Under the pieces are notes generated by a model. That model was not told the DNA's origin, did no database searches, and was given only the letters and a program-made list of their open reading frames with translations. Below, one piece after another: positions 33,797-42,027 of a stretch of DNA of 64,000 nt. Where the stretch lies: assembly GCF_002929225.1 (NCBI RefSeq), contig NZ_PISM01000021.1, forward strand, positions 62,001 to 126,000, given 5' to 3'. This DNA is from Stutzerimonas kunmingensis. GTDB lineage: Bacteria > Pseudomonadota > Gammaproteobacteria > Pseudomonadales > Pseudomonadaceae. The position numbers and the translations under genes were made by a program. How positions within the stretch are numbered: position 1 is the stretch's first letter; each line of letters opens with the position of its first letter.

Positions 33797-34708
33797 ATGA
33801 CTGATGCCATCCGCTTCGAAGACAAGGTAGTGATCGTGACCGGAGCCGGCGGCGGGCTCGGGCGGGCGCACGCGCTGCTGTTCGCCCGCCACGGTGCGAA
33901 GGTCGTGGTTAACGATCTGGGCGGCAGCACTCAGGGCGATGGAGCCAACAGCTCCGCCGCCGACCGAGTGGTGGAGGAAATTCGCCAGGCGGGCGGTACC
34001 GCTGTCGCCAATCATGATTCAGTAACCGATGGCGATCGCATCGTGCAACAGGCCCTCGATTCCTTCGGCCGCATCGATGTGGTGGTGAACAATGCCGGCA
34101 TCCTGCGCGACAAGACCTTCCACAAGATGGAAGACCCCGACTGGGATCTGGTCTATCGGGTGCATGTCGAGGGCGCCTACAAGGTCACCCGTGCCGCCTG
34201 GCCGCACATGCGCGAACAGAACTACGGGAGGGTGATCTTCACCGCTTCGACCTCCGGCATCTATGGCAACTTCGGGCAGTCGAACTATGGCATGGCCAAG
34301 CTCGGTCTGTACGGCCTGACCCGCACGCTGGCGCTGGAAGGGCGCAAGAACAACGTGCTGGTCAACGCCATCGCGCCCACCGGCGGCACGCGGATGACCG
34401 AGGGGCTGATACCGCCGCAGGTGTTCGAGCAGCTCAAACCCGAACTAGTGAGTCCGTTGGTGGTGTATCTGGCTAGCGAGCAGTGCCAGGAAACCTCAGG
34501 CCTGTTCGAAGTGGGCGGCGGCTGGATGGGCAAGGTGCGCTGGGAGCGCAGTCTCGGCGTCGGTTTCGATCCGAAGGCCGGTTTCGATGCCGAGGATGTC
34601 GCCGCGCAGTGGCAGCAGATCTGTAATTTCGAGAACGCGGCGCACCCGGCTGACAACATGGAAGCGTTGAAGGAGATGATGGCCAACCTGCAAAAATACG
34701 CAGGCTGA
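33797..34708 (+). CDS. SDR family oxidoreductase (multifunctional-enzyme 3-hydroxyacyl-CoA dehydrogenase type)
   Basis: This 303-residue protein opens with the cofactor loop V-T-G-A-G-G-G-L-G-R-A near residues 14-24. N-N-A-G-I-L-R-D-K-T-F is near 98, and the catalytic pair is Y164-x3-K168. The long insertion G-S-T-Q-G-D-G-A-N-S-S-A-A-D near 42-55 and the H-K-M-E-D-P-D-W-D segment are typical of the peroxisomal multifunctional enzyme type 2 dehydrogenase branch, acting on (R)-3-hydroxyacyl-CoA. The substrate is inferred only. GAGGGAG precedes the ATG. Gene order gives no pathway partner. Confidence 0.9.
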   Translation: MTDAIRFEDKVVIVTGAGGGLGRAHALLFARHGAKVVVNDLGGSTQGDGANSSAADRVVEEIRQAGGTAVANHDSVTDGDRIVQQALDSFGRIDVVVNNAGILRDKTFHKMEDPDWDLVYRVHVEGAYKVTRAAWPHMREQNYGRVIFTASTSGIYGNFGQSNYGMAKLGLYGLTRTLALEGRKNNVLVNAIAPTGGTRMTEGLIPPQVFEQLKPELVSPLVVYLASEQCQETSGLFEVGGGWMGKVRWERSLGVGFDPKAGFDAEDVAAQWQQICNFENAAHPADNMEALKEMMANLQKYAG

Positions 34709-34745
34709 CCTATGGCTTGCGCTGCCGGGCAATCCGGGAGCGCAT

Positions 34746-36476
34746 TCAGACGGGGGCCTCGCCCGGCTCCGGGCGCAACAGGCGTAGTGCTTTCTCGCGG
34801 GCTTGACTCAGGTTGCGCACATACAGCAGATGCCCCTGCAGGCGGTGAATGCCGGCGCGGCGCAATTTCAGGCGGACTCGCGCATTGCTGCCGCTCAGGA
34901 TCAGCGTTACCCCCAGTCGGCGGTAATCCACCAGCACGTTTTCCAGCGATGCCAGCGCGGTCATGTCCAGCATCGGCACTGCGCTGATGTCGACGATCAC
35001 CACCTTGACCTCGGGATTGAAGCGCCGCAGGGCTCCCAGCGCCTTTTCCGCCGCGCCGAAGAACAGCGGCCCACGGATCGCGTAGGTCGCCACGTGCTCG
35101 GGCATGTCCTGGAGGATGCGCCGTTGCTCGCGCGAGAGAGCGGTAGTGTCGGTCAGCTCGCTCATGCGCTTTATGAACAGCCCGGCTGCCAGCAGCAGCC
35201 CGACCCCGACGGCCAGCACCATGTCGAACAGCACGGTGAGTGTCAGGCAGGTCAGCAGCACCAGCACATCGCTGCGCGGTGCGATGCGCAATACGTGCAT
35301 CACGTGCGGCGCTTCGCTCATGTTCCAGGCCACCATCACCAGCAACGCCGCCAGTGCCGCCATGGGCAGGTAACTGAACAGCGGCGCCAGCCAGAGCACT
35401 GCGACCAGCACCACACCCGCATGAATCATTGCTGCCAGCGGCGAGAACGCCCCGGCCCGGACATTCGTGGCGCTGCGGGCGATCGCTGCGGTCGCGGTGA
35501 TGCCGCCGAACAGCGGGGCGACCAGATTGCCCAGCCCCTGGCCGATCAGCTCGCCGTTGGGCTCGTGGTTGCTGCCGGTCATGCCGTCGGCGACCACGGC
35601 GCAAAGCAGCGACTCGATGGCGCCGAGCATGGCGATGGCAAACGCCGGCGCGAGCAATTCGCGGAACAGCTCGTAACTCAGCTGCAGCGGCTGGCCATCC
35701 GGACCGGGTAGCAGCCAGGGCCAGGCGAAATCTGGGAGAAACGGTGGAATACCCGGATGGGTGATGCCGTCCAAGGTGTAGCTGAACCGCTCGCCAAGGG
35801 TCGCCACGGACAATCCGGACGATTCCAGCAGCAAACCTGCCAGCGCACCGACGGTCAGTGCCACCAGGTGCCCGGGTACTTTCGGTACCCAGCGCGGCCA
35901 GATGATCAGCACCGCGAGACAGATCGCCGCTACCAGCGCGTCGCCGAGCCGGGCGCCCGGCAGCGAGCGCAGCAGCAGGCTGACCTGCTCGACGTAGTGC
36001 TGTGGCTGTTCGGTCAGCGTCAGGCCGAACAGGTCCTTGATCTGCAGGGTGGCGATGACGATGCCGATGCCCGCGGTGAATCCGAGGGTGACAGGGTAGG
36101 GGATGAATGCGATCAGGCGTCCAGCGCGCAGCAGGCCCAGTGCGATCAGGATCAGACCGGCGAGCATGGTGCACAGCAGCAGGCCGCCAAGGCCGAACTG
36201 CTGGGTGATCGGCAACAGGATCACCACGAAAGCCGCTGTCGGCCCGGAGACATTGAAGCGCGATCCCCCGGTCAGCGCGATCAGTGGCGCGGCGATCAAT
36301 ACGGTGTAGAGACCGTGCTGTGGCGCCACGCCAACGGCGATCGCCAGGGCCATGGCCAGCGGGATGGCGATGATGCCGACCGTCAGGCCGGCGCTGATAT
36401 CGCCGCGCAGTGCGCGGGCACCGTAGCCCAGACGCAGGACCTGGTGCCAGGCGGCAAACAGTGGGGGAAGCTTCAT
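34746..36476 (-). CDS. SulP family inorganic anion transporter with STAS domain
   Basis: This 576-residue protein has about 12-14 transmembrane segments. The SulP entry motif D-I-S-A-G-L-T-V-G-I-I-A-I-P-L-A-M-A is near residues 22-39, with the N-V-S-G-P-T-A-A-F core shortly after. A C-terminal STAS domain contains V-V-I-V-D-I-S-A-V-P-M-L-D-M-T near 492-506. Such carriers move sulfate, bicarbonate or other anions; the substrate is not determinable. The MKLPPLF start has AAGGAG ten bases upstream; much longer in-frame readings run into non-coding sequence. Confidence 0.92.
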   Translation of the reverse strand: MKLPPLFAAWHQVLRLGYGARALRGDISAGLTVGIIAIPLAMALAIAVGVAPQHGLYTVLIAAPLIALTGGSRFNVSGPTAAFVVILLPITQQFGLGGLLLCTMLAGLILIALGLLRAGRLIAFIPYPVTLGFTAGIGIVIATLQIKDLFGLTLTEQPQHYVEQVSLLLRSLPGARLGDALVAAICLAVLIIWPRWVPKVPGHLVALTVGALAGLLLESSGLSVATLGERFSYTLDGITHPGIPPFLPDFAWPWLLPGPDGQPLQLSYELFRELLAPAFAIAMLGAIESLLCAVVADGMTGSNHEPNGELIGQGLGNLVAPLFGGITATAAIARSATNVRAGAFSPLAAMIHAGVVLVAVLWLAPLFSYLPMAALAALLVMVAWNMSEAPHVMHVLRIAPRSDVLVLLTCLTLTVLFDMVLAVGVGLLLAAGLFIKRMSELTDTTALSREQRRILQDMPEHVATYAIRGPLFFGAAEKALGALRRFNPEVKVVIVDISAVPMLDMTALASLENVLVDYRRLGVTLILSGSNARVRLKLRRAGIHRLQGHLLYVRNLSQAREKALRLLRPEPGEAPV

Positions 36477-36507
36477 GCCTGGGACGCTCCTTGTAGGCGA
36501 AGGCGCC

Positions 36508-36513
36508 ATTATA
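36508..36513 (-). promoter_or_regulatory. TATAAT -10 element for the SulP gene
   Basis: A perfect TATAAT reads on the minus strand 31 bases before the chosen ATG. No good -35 hexamer is seen 16-18 bp further up. If it is the promoter, transcription starts just upstream of the ribosome-binding site, supporting the shorter protein start. Confidence 0.45.
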
Positions 36514-36668
36514 AGCGCGGGCAGCTCTTGTTCTTTGTGCTGAAAGATCGCCCGGTATACCGAGGCGGCGATGTACGACCTTGGTCGCAAGCCGGCCTGG
36601 CGCGTTGAGTGCGTCGCCTGCGAGGAGTAAACTGCCGCCCCCGTGAGACCCCGTGGACCGGAGGCGGC

Positions 36669-36956
36669 ATGCGTAAAGACAAGAAGCAGGTGATTGGCGA
36701 CGAGATCGCGGATGAGTCGATCAAGCTGTTTCTTCAGCCTGAACCGGCTGACGATACCCCCCCTTCGCTGCACAAGCTGATCAAGGCCTATCGCGGCCTG
36801 CGCATTGATGATTTCGAGCGCTTTCTCGGCTTCTTCGTGGCCGCCGGCTACGACCTCGATGCCCGGGATAGCAAAGGGCAGAGCTTTATCGATCTGGTCG
36901 CCAACCAGCGTCAGGCCAGGCCCTATATCGAACTGATCGAGGCCATGCGCGGCTGA
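36669..36956 (+). CDS. Conserved small protein, PA4642 type (unknown function)
   Basis: This 95-residue protein starts MRKDKKQVIGDEIADESIK and contains R-G-L-R-I-D-D-F-E-R-F-L-G-F-F-V-A-A-G-Y-D-L and D-S-K-G-Q-S-F-I, ending in an I-E-L-I-E-A-M-R-G helix. It looks cytosolic and helical, with an ankyrin-like D-x-x-D-x-x-G-x-S-F turn. It resembles a Pseudomonas hypothetical found next to mqoB (recollection, not searched). GGAGGC precedes the ATG; the 20-codon upstream extension is unlikely. It lies divergent from the SulP gene. Confidence 0.82.
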   Translation: MRKDKKQVIGDEIADESIKLFLQPEPADDTPPSLHKLIKAYRGLRIDDFERFLGFFVAAGYDLDARDSKGQSFIDLVANQRQARPYIELIEAMRG

Positions 36957-37299
36957 ACTGAGGGCCGCCGTTTCGTATCGAACGTATCGGCACAGTCCGC
37001 TGCCAGCGGCGAAGGCTGCGGCTGGCTTCGGCAACATGATTCGCAATCGTTTTCCTCGCAGCGTCCACCGTCGAGCACTGGGCCAGGCCCGCTCCGGATG
37101 GATCGCAGCGAGAGGAAGGAGGCCAAAAGCCGCCCTTCCGACAGCTGGCAGGCAGCCTCTGGCTTCCTGTTCTCGGGCACATGTTCCCGAGCAGCGGTCC
37201 AGGCACATGCTCCGTTCCTGACCGTCTGGCTGGTGGGTTTTACGGGGCCGCGTACTGCGGTCTCGACAGTTTAATGCTGTGATTCTGGAGAACGCGTTG
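36957..37299. other. 343-base gene-free stretch upstream of mqo
   Basis: No ORF with start signals was found. A T/A-rich TTTAAT at 37271-37276 lies 24 bases before the mqo ATG and may be part of its promoter. An AACATGATTCGCAATCGTTTT sequence near 37033-37053 faintly resembles a Fur site but matches poorly. A Cys-rich minus-strand frame across it has no ribosome-binding site and was not called. Confidence 0.5.
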
Positions 37300-38790
37300 A
37301 TGACGCAACACGATAGCGAAGCAGTGGATATGGTGCTGGTGGGAGCCGGCATCATGAGTGCGACCCTCGCGGTACTGCTCAAGGAACTCGATCCCAATAT
37401 CAAGCTGGAAATCGTCGAACTGCAGGAATCCGGAGCCATCGAAAGCTCCAATCCGTGGAACAATGCCGGTACCGGTCACGCCGGGCTCTGCGAGCTGAAC
37501 TACACGCCCGACAGCAAAGATGGCGCGATCGACATCAAGAAGGCCGTGCTGATCAACACCCAGTTCGAGGTCTCCAAGCAGTTCTGGGCCTACCTCGCTG
37601 ACCGTGAAGGTTTCGGTTCCCCGCGTGATTTCATCAATGCTGTTCCGCATCTGAGCTTCGTGCGCGGCAGCAAGAACATCGACTATCTCAAGCGTCGCTT
37701 CGATGCGCTGAAGACCCATCACGCCTTCGCTGACATGGAGTACAGCGAGGATCGCGCGACTCTGGCCGAGTGGATGCCGCTGATGATGCCGGGCCGCGCC
37801 GCCGACGAGCCCATCGCTGCAACTCGCGCCATGAACGGTACCGACGTCAATTTCGGTGCGGTGACCAGCCAGCTTCTCGGCTATCTGTCGCGTAGCGCTG
37901 GCGTCAAGGTGTCCTACAACCAGAAGGTCACCGGTCTCGACCGTACGGCCAGCGGCTGGAAAGTCGACATCAAGAACACTCGCACCGGCGAATCGCGCCA
38001 GGTGCAATCCGGCTTCGTCTTCCTCGGCGCCGGTGGCGCTGCGCTGCCGCTGCTGCAGATGTCCGGTATCGACGAAGGCAAGGGCTTCGGCGGCTTCCCG
38101 GTCAGCGGTCAGTGGCTGCGCTGCGACAACCCGGAAATCGTCAAGCAGCACCAGGCCAAGGTCTACAGCCTGGCAGCAGTCGGCGCGCCGCCGATGTCCG
38201 TACCGCACCTGGACACCCGTGTCGTCGACGGCAAGAAGTCCCTGCTGTTCGGGCCCTACGCCGGCTTCACCACCAAGTTCCTCAAGCGCGGTTCGTTCAT
38301 GGACCTGCCGCTGTCGATTCGGCCGAGCAACATCGGCCCGATGATGGCCGTGGCACGCGACAACATGGACCTGACCCGCTACCTGATCAAGGAAGTGATG
38401 CAGTCCATGGAGGACCGCCTGGAAACCCTGCGTGGTTTCTATCCCGAGGCCAAGGCCGAGGACTGGCGTCTGGAGATCGCCGGCCAGCGCGTGCAGATCA
38501 TCAAGAAGGACCCGAAGAAGGGCGGCATCCTGCAGTTCGGCACCGAACTGGTCGCGGCGAAAGACGGCACCATCGCCGCGCTGCTCGGCGCTTCGCCGGG
38601 CGCTTCGGTGACCGTTTCGATCATGCTCGACCTGCTCGAGCGCTGCTTCCCCGAGCAGTACCGTTCGCAGGCCTGGTCCAGCAAGCTGCAGGAAATGTTC
38701 CCGGCTCGCGAAACCACGCTGCAGAACGACGCAGCAGCCTACCGCGAAATCAGCGAAATGGCCGACAAGCGCCTGGGCCTGGAGTACTGA
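37300..38790 (+). CDS. mqo: Malate:quinone oxidoreductase
   Basis: This 496-residue FAD-dependent peripheral membrane enzyme oxidises malate to oxaloacetate and reduces quinone, replacing or supplementing NAD malate dehydrogenase. The dinucleotide loop [12 protein letters not shown] is near residues 12-23. [15 protein letters not shown] near 53-67 and G-A-S-P-G-A-S-V near 434-441 are family hallmarks. The MTQHD start is taken because GGAG lies nine bases upstream; a GTG seven codons earlier is possible. A strong terminator follows. Confidence 0.97.
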   Translation: MTQHDSEAVDMVLVGAGIMSATLAVLLKELDPNIKLEIVELQESGAIESSNPWNNAGTGHAGLCELNYTPDSKDGAIDIKKAVLINTQFEVSKQFWAYLADREGFGSPRDFINAVPHLSFVRGSKNIDYLKRRFDALKTHHAFADMEYSEDRATLAEWMPLMMPGRAADEPIAATRAMNGTDVNFGAVTSQLLGYLSRSAGVKVSYNQKVTGLDRTASGWKVDIKNTRTGESRQVQSGFVFLGAGGAALPLLQMSGIDEGKGFGGFPVSGQWLRCDNPEIVKQHQAKVYSLAAVGAPPMSVPHLDTRVVDGKKSLLFGPYAGFTTKFLKRGSFMDLPLSIRPSNIGPMMAVARDNMDLTRYLIKEVMQSMEDRLETLRGFYPEAKAEDWRLEIAGQRVQIIKKDPKKGGILQFGTELVAAKDGTIAALLGASPGASVTVSIMLDLLERCFPEQYRSQAWSSKLQEMFPARETTLQNDAAAYREISEMADKRLGLEY

Positions 38791-38816
38791 CCAGCAGGCC
38801 AGTCCCGGCTCGAACG

Positions 38817-38848
38817 AAAAGCCCCGTACGAACCTACGGGGCTTTTTT
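38817..38848 (+). terminator. Rho-independent terminator of mqo
   Basis: AAAAGCCCCGTA and TACGGGGCTTTTTT form a 12-bp stem with a six-base loop and terminal T-run, 26 bases after the mqo stop. The A-tract on the left makes it usable from the minus strand too, where a small gene converges. Confidence 0.93.
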
Positions 38849-38875
38849 GTGCCCTGAACAAAGCGCCTGTTCCGC

Positions 38876-39065
38876 TCAGGCCGCGCGTTCGCAGTCGGTG
38901 GGAAGATGCCGGCCAATCCAGCTCAGGCGCTTCCTCGACCTCCACCCAGTTCGCGCCATCGGGCCGGCCGGCACTGCTCAGCAGCATGCGGCAGCGACCC
39001 TGTTCGTCGAGCAGGGCGAAATGACGGGGCTTGCGGCGGCGCAGCAGCGAAAGGATCTGGCGCAT
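38876..39065 (-). pseudogene. Small conserved gene with apparent frameshift (PA4639 type)
   Basis: The frame begins MRQILSLLRRRKPRHFAL with AGGAG eight bases before the ATG, and continues to V-E-V-E-E-A. From there the original frame runs unnaturally through the mqo terminator. Shifting frame at the GCGCC near 38934-38940 yields L-S-W-I-G-R-H-L-P and a stop at 38876-38878. As I recall, Pseudomonas homologues read E-A-R-L-S-W-I-G-R, which fits loss of two bases from GCGCGCC. The reconstructed product would be about 63 residues, basic, of unknown function. A sequencing error is the main alternative. Confidence 0.65.
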
Positions 39066-39233
39066 GGTTTTCACTCCTGGCGAAGAGATGACCCCTTATC
39101 GCAGGGCTCTGTGACAGCCGCGTGAAATGAACGGCGCAGCACTGCCATCGGTCTGAATCGCATCACTGTCGGCGCGTCGTACCGCTGGGTATACTGCGCC
39201 GCACTCGTCGCCCCCTAACCTGGAGAAAACAGC

Positions 39234-39818
39234 ATGCTGCAACGCCTGTTGTTCGGTTTTGTCACCGTTCTTGGAATGAGTCTCGTAGGCTGTGCCCACA
39301 GCCCCCAGCAGCTCGATCCGAACCCCAAACTCAATGGCACCATCAATCCTGTCGGCCAGGGCCAGCCGGTCGTCGTGCGCGTGGTCGATGCGCGCCCCTC
39401 GCCGACCCTTGGCACCCGCGGCGGCCTTTACCCGGAAACCAGCGCGGTGATCGTGCCAAGTGCCAAGGTCATACCCAAGCTGCAGGCTCAGACCGAAGCG
39501 GCGGTGCGCCTGCTCGGCTTCACCCCGTCGCCCAACGCCTACAACGCGCCGCAGCTGACCCTGACCCTCGCGGAGCTGAAGTACCAGTCGCCGAAAGAAG
39601 GCCTGTACGTGACCGAGGCCAATATTGGCGCGACGCTGAAGATCGAAGTGCAGAACGCCGGTAAACGCTACAACGGCCGCTATGGTGCCTCGCTGAACCA
39701 GCGTTTCGGCATGGCGCCGAACGAGCAGACCAACACCAAGCTGGTCACCGATGTGTTGAGCGATGCGCTGACCCGCGTCTTCCGCGACGACAACATCGGT
39801 CGTCTGCTGGCCGAGTAA
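39234..39818 (+). CDS. YajG family outer-membrane lipoprotein
   Basis: This 194-residue lipoprotein has lipobox L-V-G-C with Cys20. It contains V-V-V-R-V-V-D-A-R near residue 46, L-T-L-T-L-A-E-L-K-Y, and a C-terminal L-S-D-A-L-T-R-V-F-R-D-D-x-I helix, matching YajG-type lipoproteins. Their function is undefined; some affect envelope stress or solvent tolerance. GGAGA precedes the ATG. It stands alone with its own terminator and faces the DUF1329 gene. Confidence 0.87.
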   Translation: MLQRLLFGFVTVLGMSLVGCAHSPQQLDPNPKLNGTINPVGQGQPVVVRVVDARPSPTLGTRGGLYPETSAVIVPSAKVIPKLQAQTEAAVRLLGFTPSPNAYNAPQLTLTLAELKYQSPKEGLYVTEANIGATLKIEVQNAGKRYNGRYGASLNQRFGMAPNEQTNTKLVTDVLSDALTRVFRDDNIGRLLAE

Positions 39819-39859
39819 GTCGCCAGCGATACGCACGACTCGCCGGTCCTGCCGATCCG

Positions 39860-39897
39860 AAACCCTGCCATGGCCCAGCCTGGCAGGGTTTCTTCGT
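39860..39897 (+). terminator. Terminator of the YajG-type gene
   Basis: Arms AAACCCTGCCA and TGGCAGGGTTT (11 bp) enclose a ten-base loop and are followed by TCTTCGTTTT. It lies 42 bases past the stop. Confidence 0.85.
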
Positions 39898-39910
39898 TTT
39901 CACGGGGCGG

Positions 39911-39941
39911 AAAACGAAAACGCCCCGCGATCAGCGGGGCG
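39911..39941 (-). terminator. Terminator of the DUF1329 gene
   Basis: On the minus strand CGCCCCGC - TGATC - GCGGGGCG is followed by TTTTCGTTTT. It lies 20 bases after the stop of the DUF1329 gene, back to back with the plus-strand terminator. Confidence 0.88.
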
Positions 39942-39960
39942 TCGAGTGCAGCCAGTCGAA

Positions 39961-41322
39961 TCAGCGAACGCCGGAGTTGCGCAGGGCAGCCGGGGTGTAC
40001 TGGTTGGAGTTGGCCTTGTAGTTGTAGGTGTAGGGGTTCTTCTCTTCGTTCTTCATGCCCATGACCAGGTAGCGGCCAGAGATGAGGTCGTACAGGGTCT
40101 CCATCGAGTACAGCGGGACCTGCACGTTGTAGAAGTACAGACTGTGCGCCTCGGCGACGCGCCACAGCTGGTTGCGGCCGTCGTAATGGTCGATCACCGC
40201 AGCTTGCCAGGTGTCTTCGTCGATGAAGAAGTGGCGCTTGGCATAGATGTGGCGCTCGCCCGACTTCAGCGTGGCTTCCACTTCCCATACGCGGTGCAGC
40301 TCGTAGCGGGTCAGATCCTGATTGATATGGCCGGCCTTGACGATGTCTTCGTACTTCAGCTCGGGCGAATCCAGGCGGTAGGAGTTGTAGGGGATGTACA
40401 CCTCTTTCTTGCCGATCAGCTTCCAGTCGTAGCGGTCCGGCGCACCGTTGAACATGTCCAGGTTGTCGGATGTGCGCAGGCCGTCGGCTGCAGTGCCCGG
40501 GCCGTCATAGGCGACCTGCGGGGCGCGGCGTACACGGCGCTGGCCGGCGTTGTAGATCCACGCCATGCGCGGTTCCTTCACCTGGTCGAGGGTTTCGTGT
40601 ACCAGCAGCACGTTGCCGGCCAGGCGGGACGGCTCGGTTACCTGCTGCTTGAAGTAGAACAGCACGTTGCCATGCTTATCGGGGTTGTAGTCGGTCAGGG
40701 TGTCGGTGTAGACCACCTCGTCGACGAACTTCACCAGGCTGAAGCTGCCGTTCACCTGTGGCGTGGCCTGGGCGATCACTCGCCGCGCCGAGCCGCCGCG
40801 GTAGCGGGTGATGTGGTTCCAGGCGACTTCCAGGCCGTCCTTGGGAATCGGGAAGGCGACGGCCTTCTCGAAGTCCTCCAGGCCGTTGCCGCCGCGGACC
40901 ATGTTGGTCTGCGTGGCATTGCGCGCGGCGGCGTCATAGACATGCTGCGGCATGGCTGCGCTGCGGCGTGTCTCGTAGACCGGCAGGCGGTAGCTGTCCG
41001 GATAGCGCTTGAGCATGGCGATCTGCCCAGGTGTCAGGTTGTCCTTGTACTGCTCGTAGTTCTGCGCCGTGATGGTGAACTTGGGCTTGTCGCTGGCGTA
41101 AGGATCGCTGACGAAACCGTCTGGTGTCACCGTCGCAGCGTCCTGAGCCAAGCCGCCGGTCCAGGCTGGAATGGTACCTGCAGCGTTGCCGGACTTCTCC
41201 GCGCCGATCGGCGTCAGTTCGTTGCCGAGGCGGGCAGCCTCGGTTTCGGACACCGCAGCCATGACGTTACTGGCCAGCAGTGAAAGCGTGAGCGCTCCGG
41301 TTGTGAACATTGTTATTTTCAT
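39961..41322 (-). CDS. DUF1329 domain-containing exported protein
   Basis: This 453-residue protein has a cleavable signal peptide (MKITMFTTGALTLSLLASNVMAA). The DUF1329 fold related to LolA/LolB-type lipoprotein-sorting barrels follows. Landmarks are L-T-P-I-G-A-E-K-S-G-N-A-A-G-T-I-P-A-W-T-G-G near the N-terminus and L-D-Q-V-K-E-P-R-M-A-W-I-Y-N-A-G-Q-R-R-V-R-R-A-P in the middle. Homologues usually pair with a DUF1302 outer-membrane protein and act with RND-type hydrophobe export or steroid uptake; no such partner is beside it here. Both own terminator and long upstream gap suggest a monocistronic unit. Confidence 0.88.
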   Translation of the reverse strand: MKITMFTTGALTLSLLASNVMAAVSETEAARLGNELTPIGAEKSGNAAGTIPAWTGGLAQDAATVTPDGFVSDPYASDKPKFTITAQNYEQYKDNLTPGQIAMLKRYPDSYRLPVYETRRSAAMPQHVYDAAARNATQTNMVRGGNGLEDFEKAVAFPIPKDGLEVAWNHITRYRGGSARRVIAQATPQVNGSFSLVKFVDEVVYTDTLTDYNPDKHGNVLFYFKQQVTEPSRLAGNVLLVHETLDQVKEPRMAWIYNAGQRRVRRAPQVAYDGPGTAADGLRTSDNLDMFNGAPDRYDWKLIGKKEVYIPYNSYRLDSPELKYEDIVKAGHINQDLTRYELHRVWEVEATLKSGERHIYAKRHFFIDEDTWQAAVIDHYDGRNQLWRVAEAHSLYFYNVQVPLYSMETLYDLISGRYLVMGMKNEEKNPYTYNYKANSNQYTPAALRNSGVR

Positions 41323-41698
41323 TATCTCGTCCTGTCATTTCTGAATAGCTGATTCCCCGTGGCGCTCGCTGCTGCTGCGCCATGTGATTCGGCCTGAAGA
41401 GCTGTGCCTGCAGCGCCTGGGTTGCGGGTAACCGCTCGATGGAAAGGGATGCTTGTCCATTGACCGTTATCGCATTTGGCTGCCGCCCCCGCACAGGCTC
41501 TATTTCGCCGTTTCGAGGTATGCCGAGGGTGACGGCGCACCCGGCCTTTAGTCAAGGCCGACCGGTGAAGAGCGCGTCATAAGCTGGCCTGATAATGGTG
41601 CAGGACTGACATCGCTCCGTCGAGGAATTCGGAATCCTGGCGGGCGTCTGGATACACTACGCGGCTGCCTGGGCGACTTCGAAGAGAGGAAAATCTGG
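41323..41698. other. 376-base gene-free divergent control region
   Basis: This stretch lies between the minus-strand DUF1329 gene and a plus-strand small membrane protein. AGGACGAG before the DUF1329 ATG gives its ribosome-binding site, and GAGAGG precedes the plus-strand start. A TACACT at 41652-41657 may be a -10 for the latter. No convincing ORF, repeat or hairpin was seen in the rest. Confidence 0.45.
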
Positions 41699-41971
41699 AT
41701 GGTGTTACATGCGCAGTCGGGGCTGGTGATCGCCCCAGCATTGCTTCTCAACGGGCTGGCGCTGCTGTGCGCGCTGTGCGGCAGCTGGTTGCTACTGGCG
41801 ACGCATTGGCGAGAGACACGCGCCCTGCGGCGGCCGCTGGTCGCTTCCTCACTGGAAACTGCGTCGACGAGCGATGGCGCGACTCAGCGTGTCAATCAGC
41901 TGTTCAACAGGGTAGGCGGGGCTGGACTGCTGCTCGGCCTGGGGCTGTCGATGGCCTCACGGCTGCTCTGA
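41699..41971 (+). CDS. Small two-helix membrane protein of unknown function
   Basis: This 90-residue protein has a hydrophobic helix at about residues 9-34 and another at about 73-90, separated by a polar loop containing H-W-R-E-T-R-A-L-R-R-P and R-V-N-Q-L-F-N-R-V-G. GAGAGG lies about nine bases before the ATG. Codon use is genome-like. I recognise no family. It could be a small inner-membrane accessory protein; no partner is evident next to it. Confidence 0.6.
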   Translation: MVLHAQSGLVIAPALLLNGLALLCALCGSWLLLATHWRETRALRRPLVASSLETASTSDGATQRVNQLFNRVGGAGLLLGLGLSMASRLL

Positions 41972-42027
41972 ACGTGTTTTCGATTCGCTGAAGGGCCCGC
42001 GGATCAGGTACTGCGGGCCTTTCGGGT

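Noticed and set aside
37033..37053. Possible Fur box upstream of mqo
   Set aside because: Only about 11 of 19 positions agree with the classical consensus by eye, and the dyad is poor.
36923..37180. Cys-rich minus-strand frame of 85 codons between the PA4642-like gene and mqo
   Set aside because: No ribosome-binding site, no recognisable fold, and unusual composition; probably non-coding.
34746..37463. SulP reading extended to about 905 residues
   Set aside because: The frame simply stays open past the real start through the PA4642-like gene and the gap before mqo; the family protein begins near 36476 with a ribosome-binding site and -10 element.
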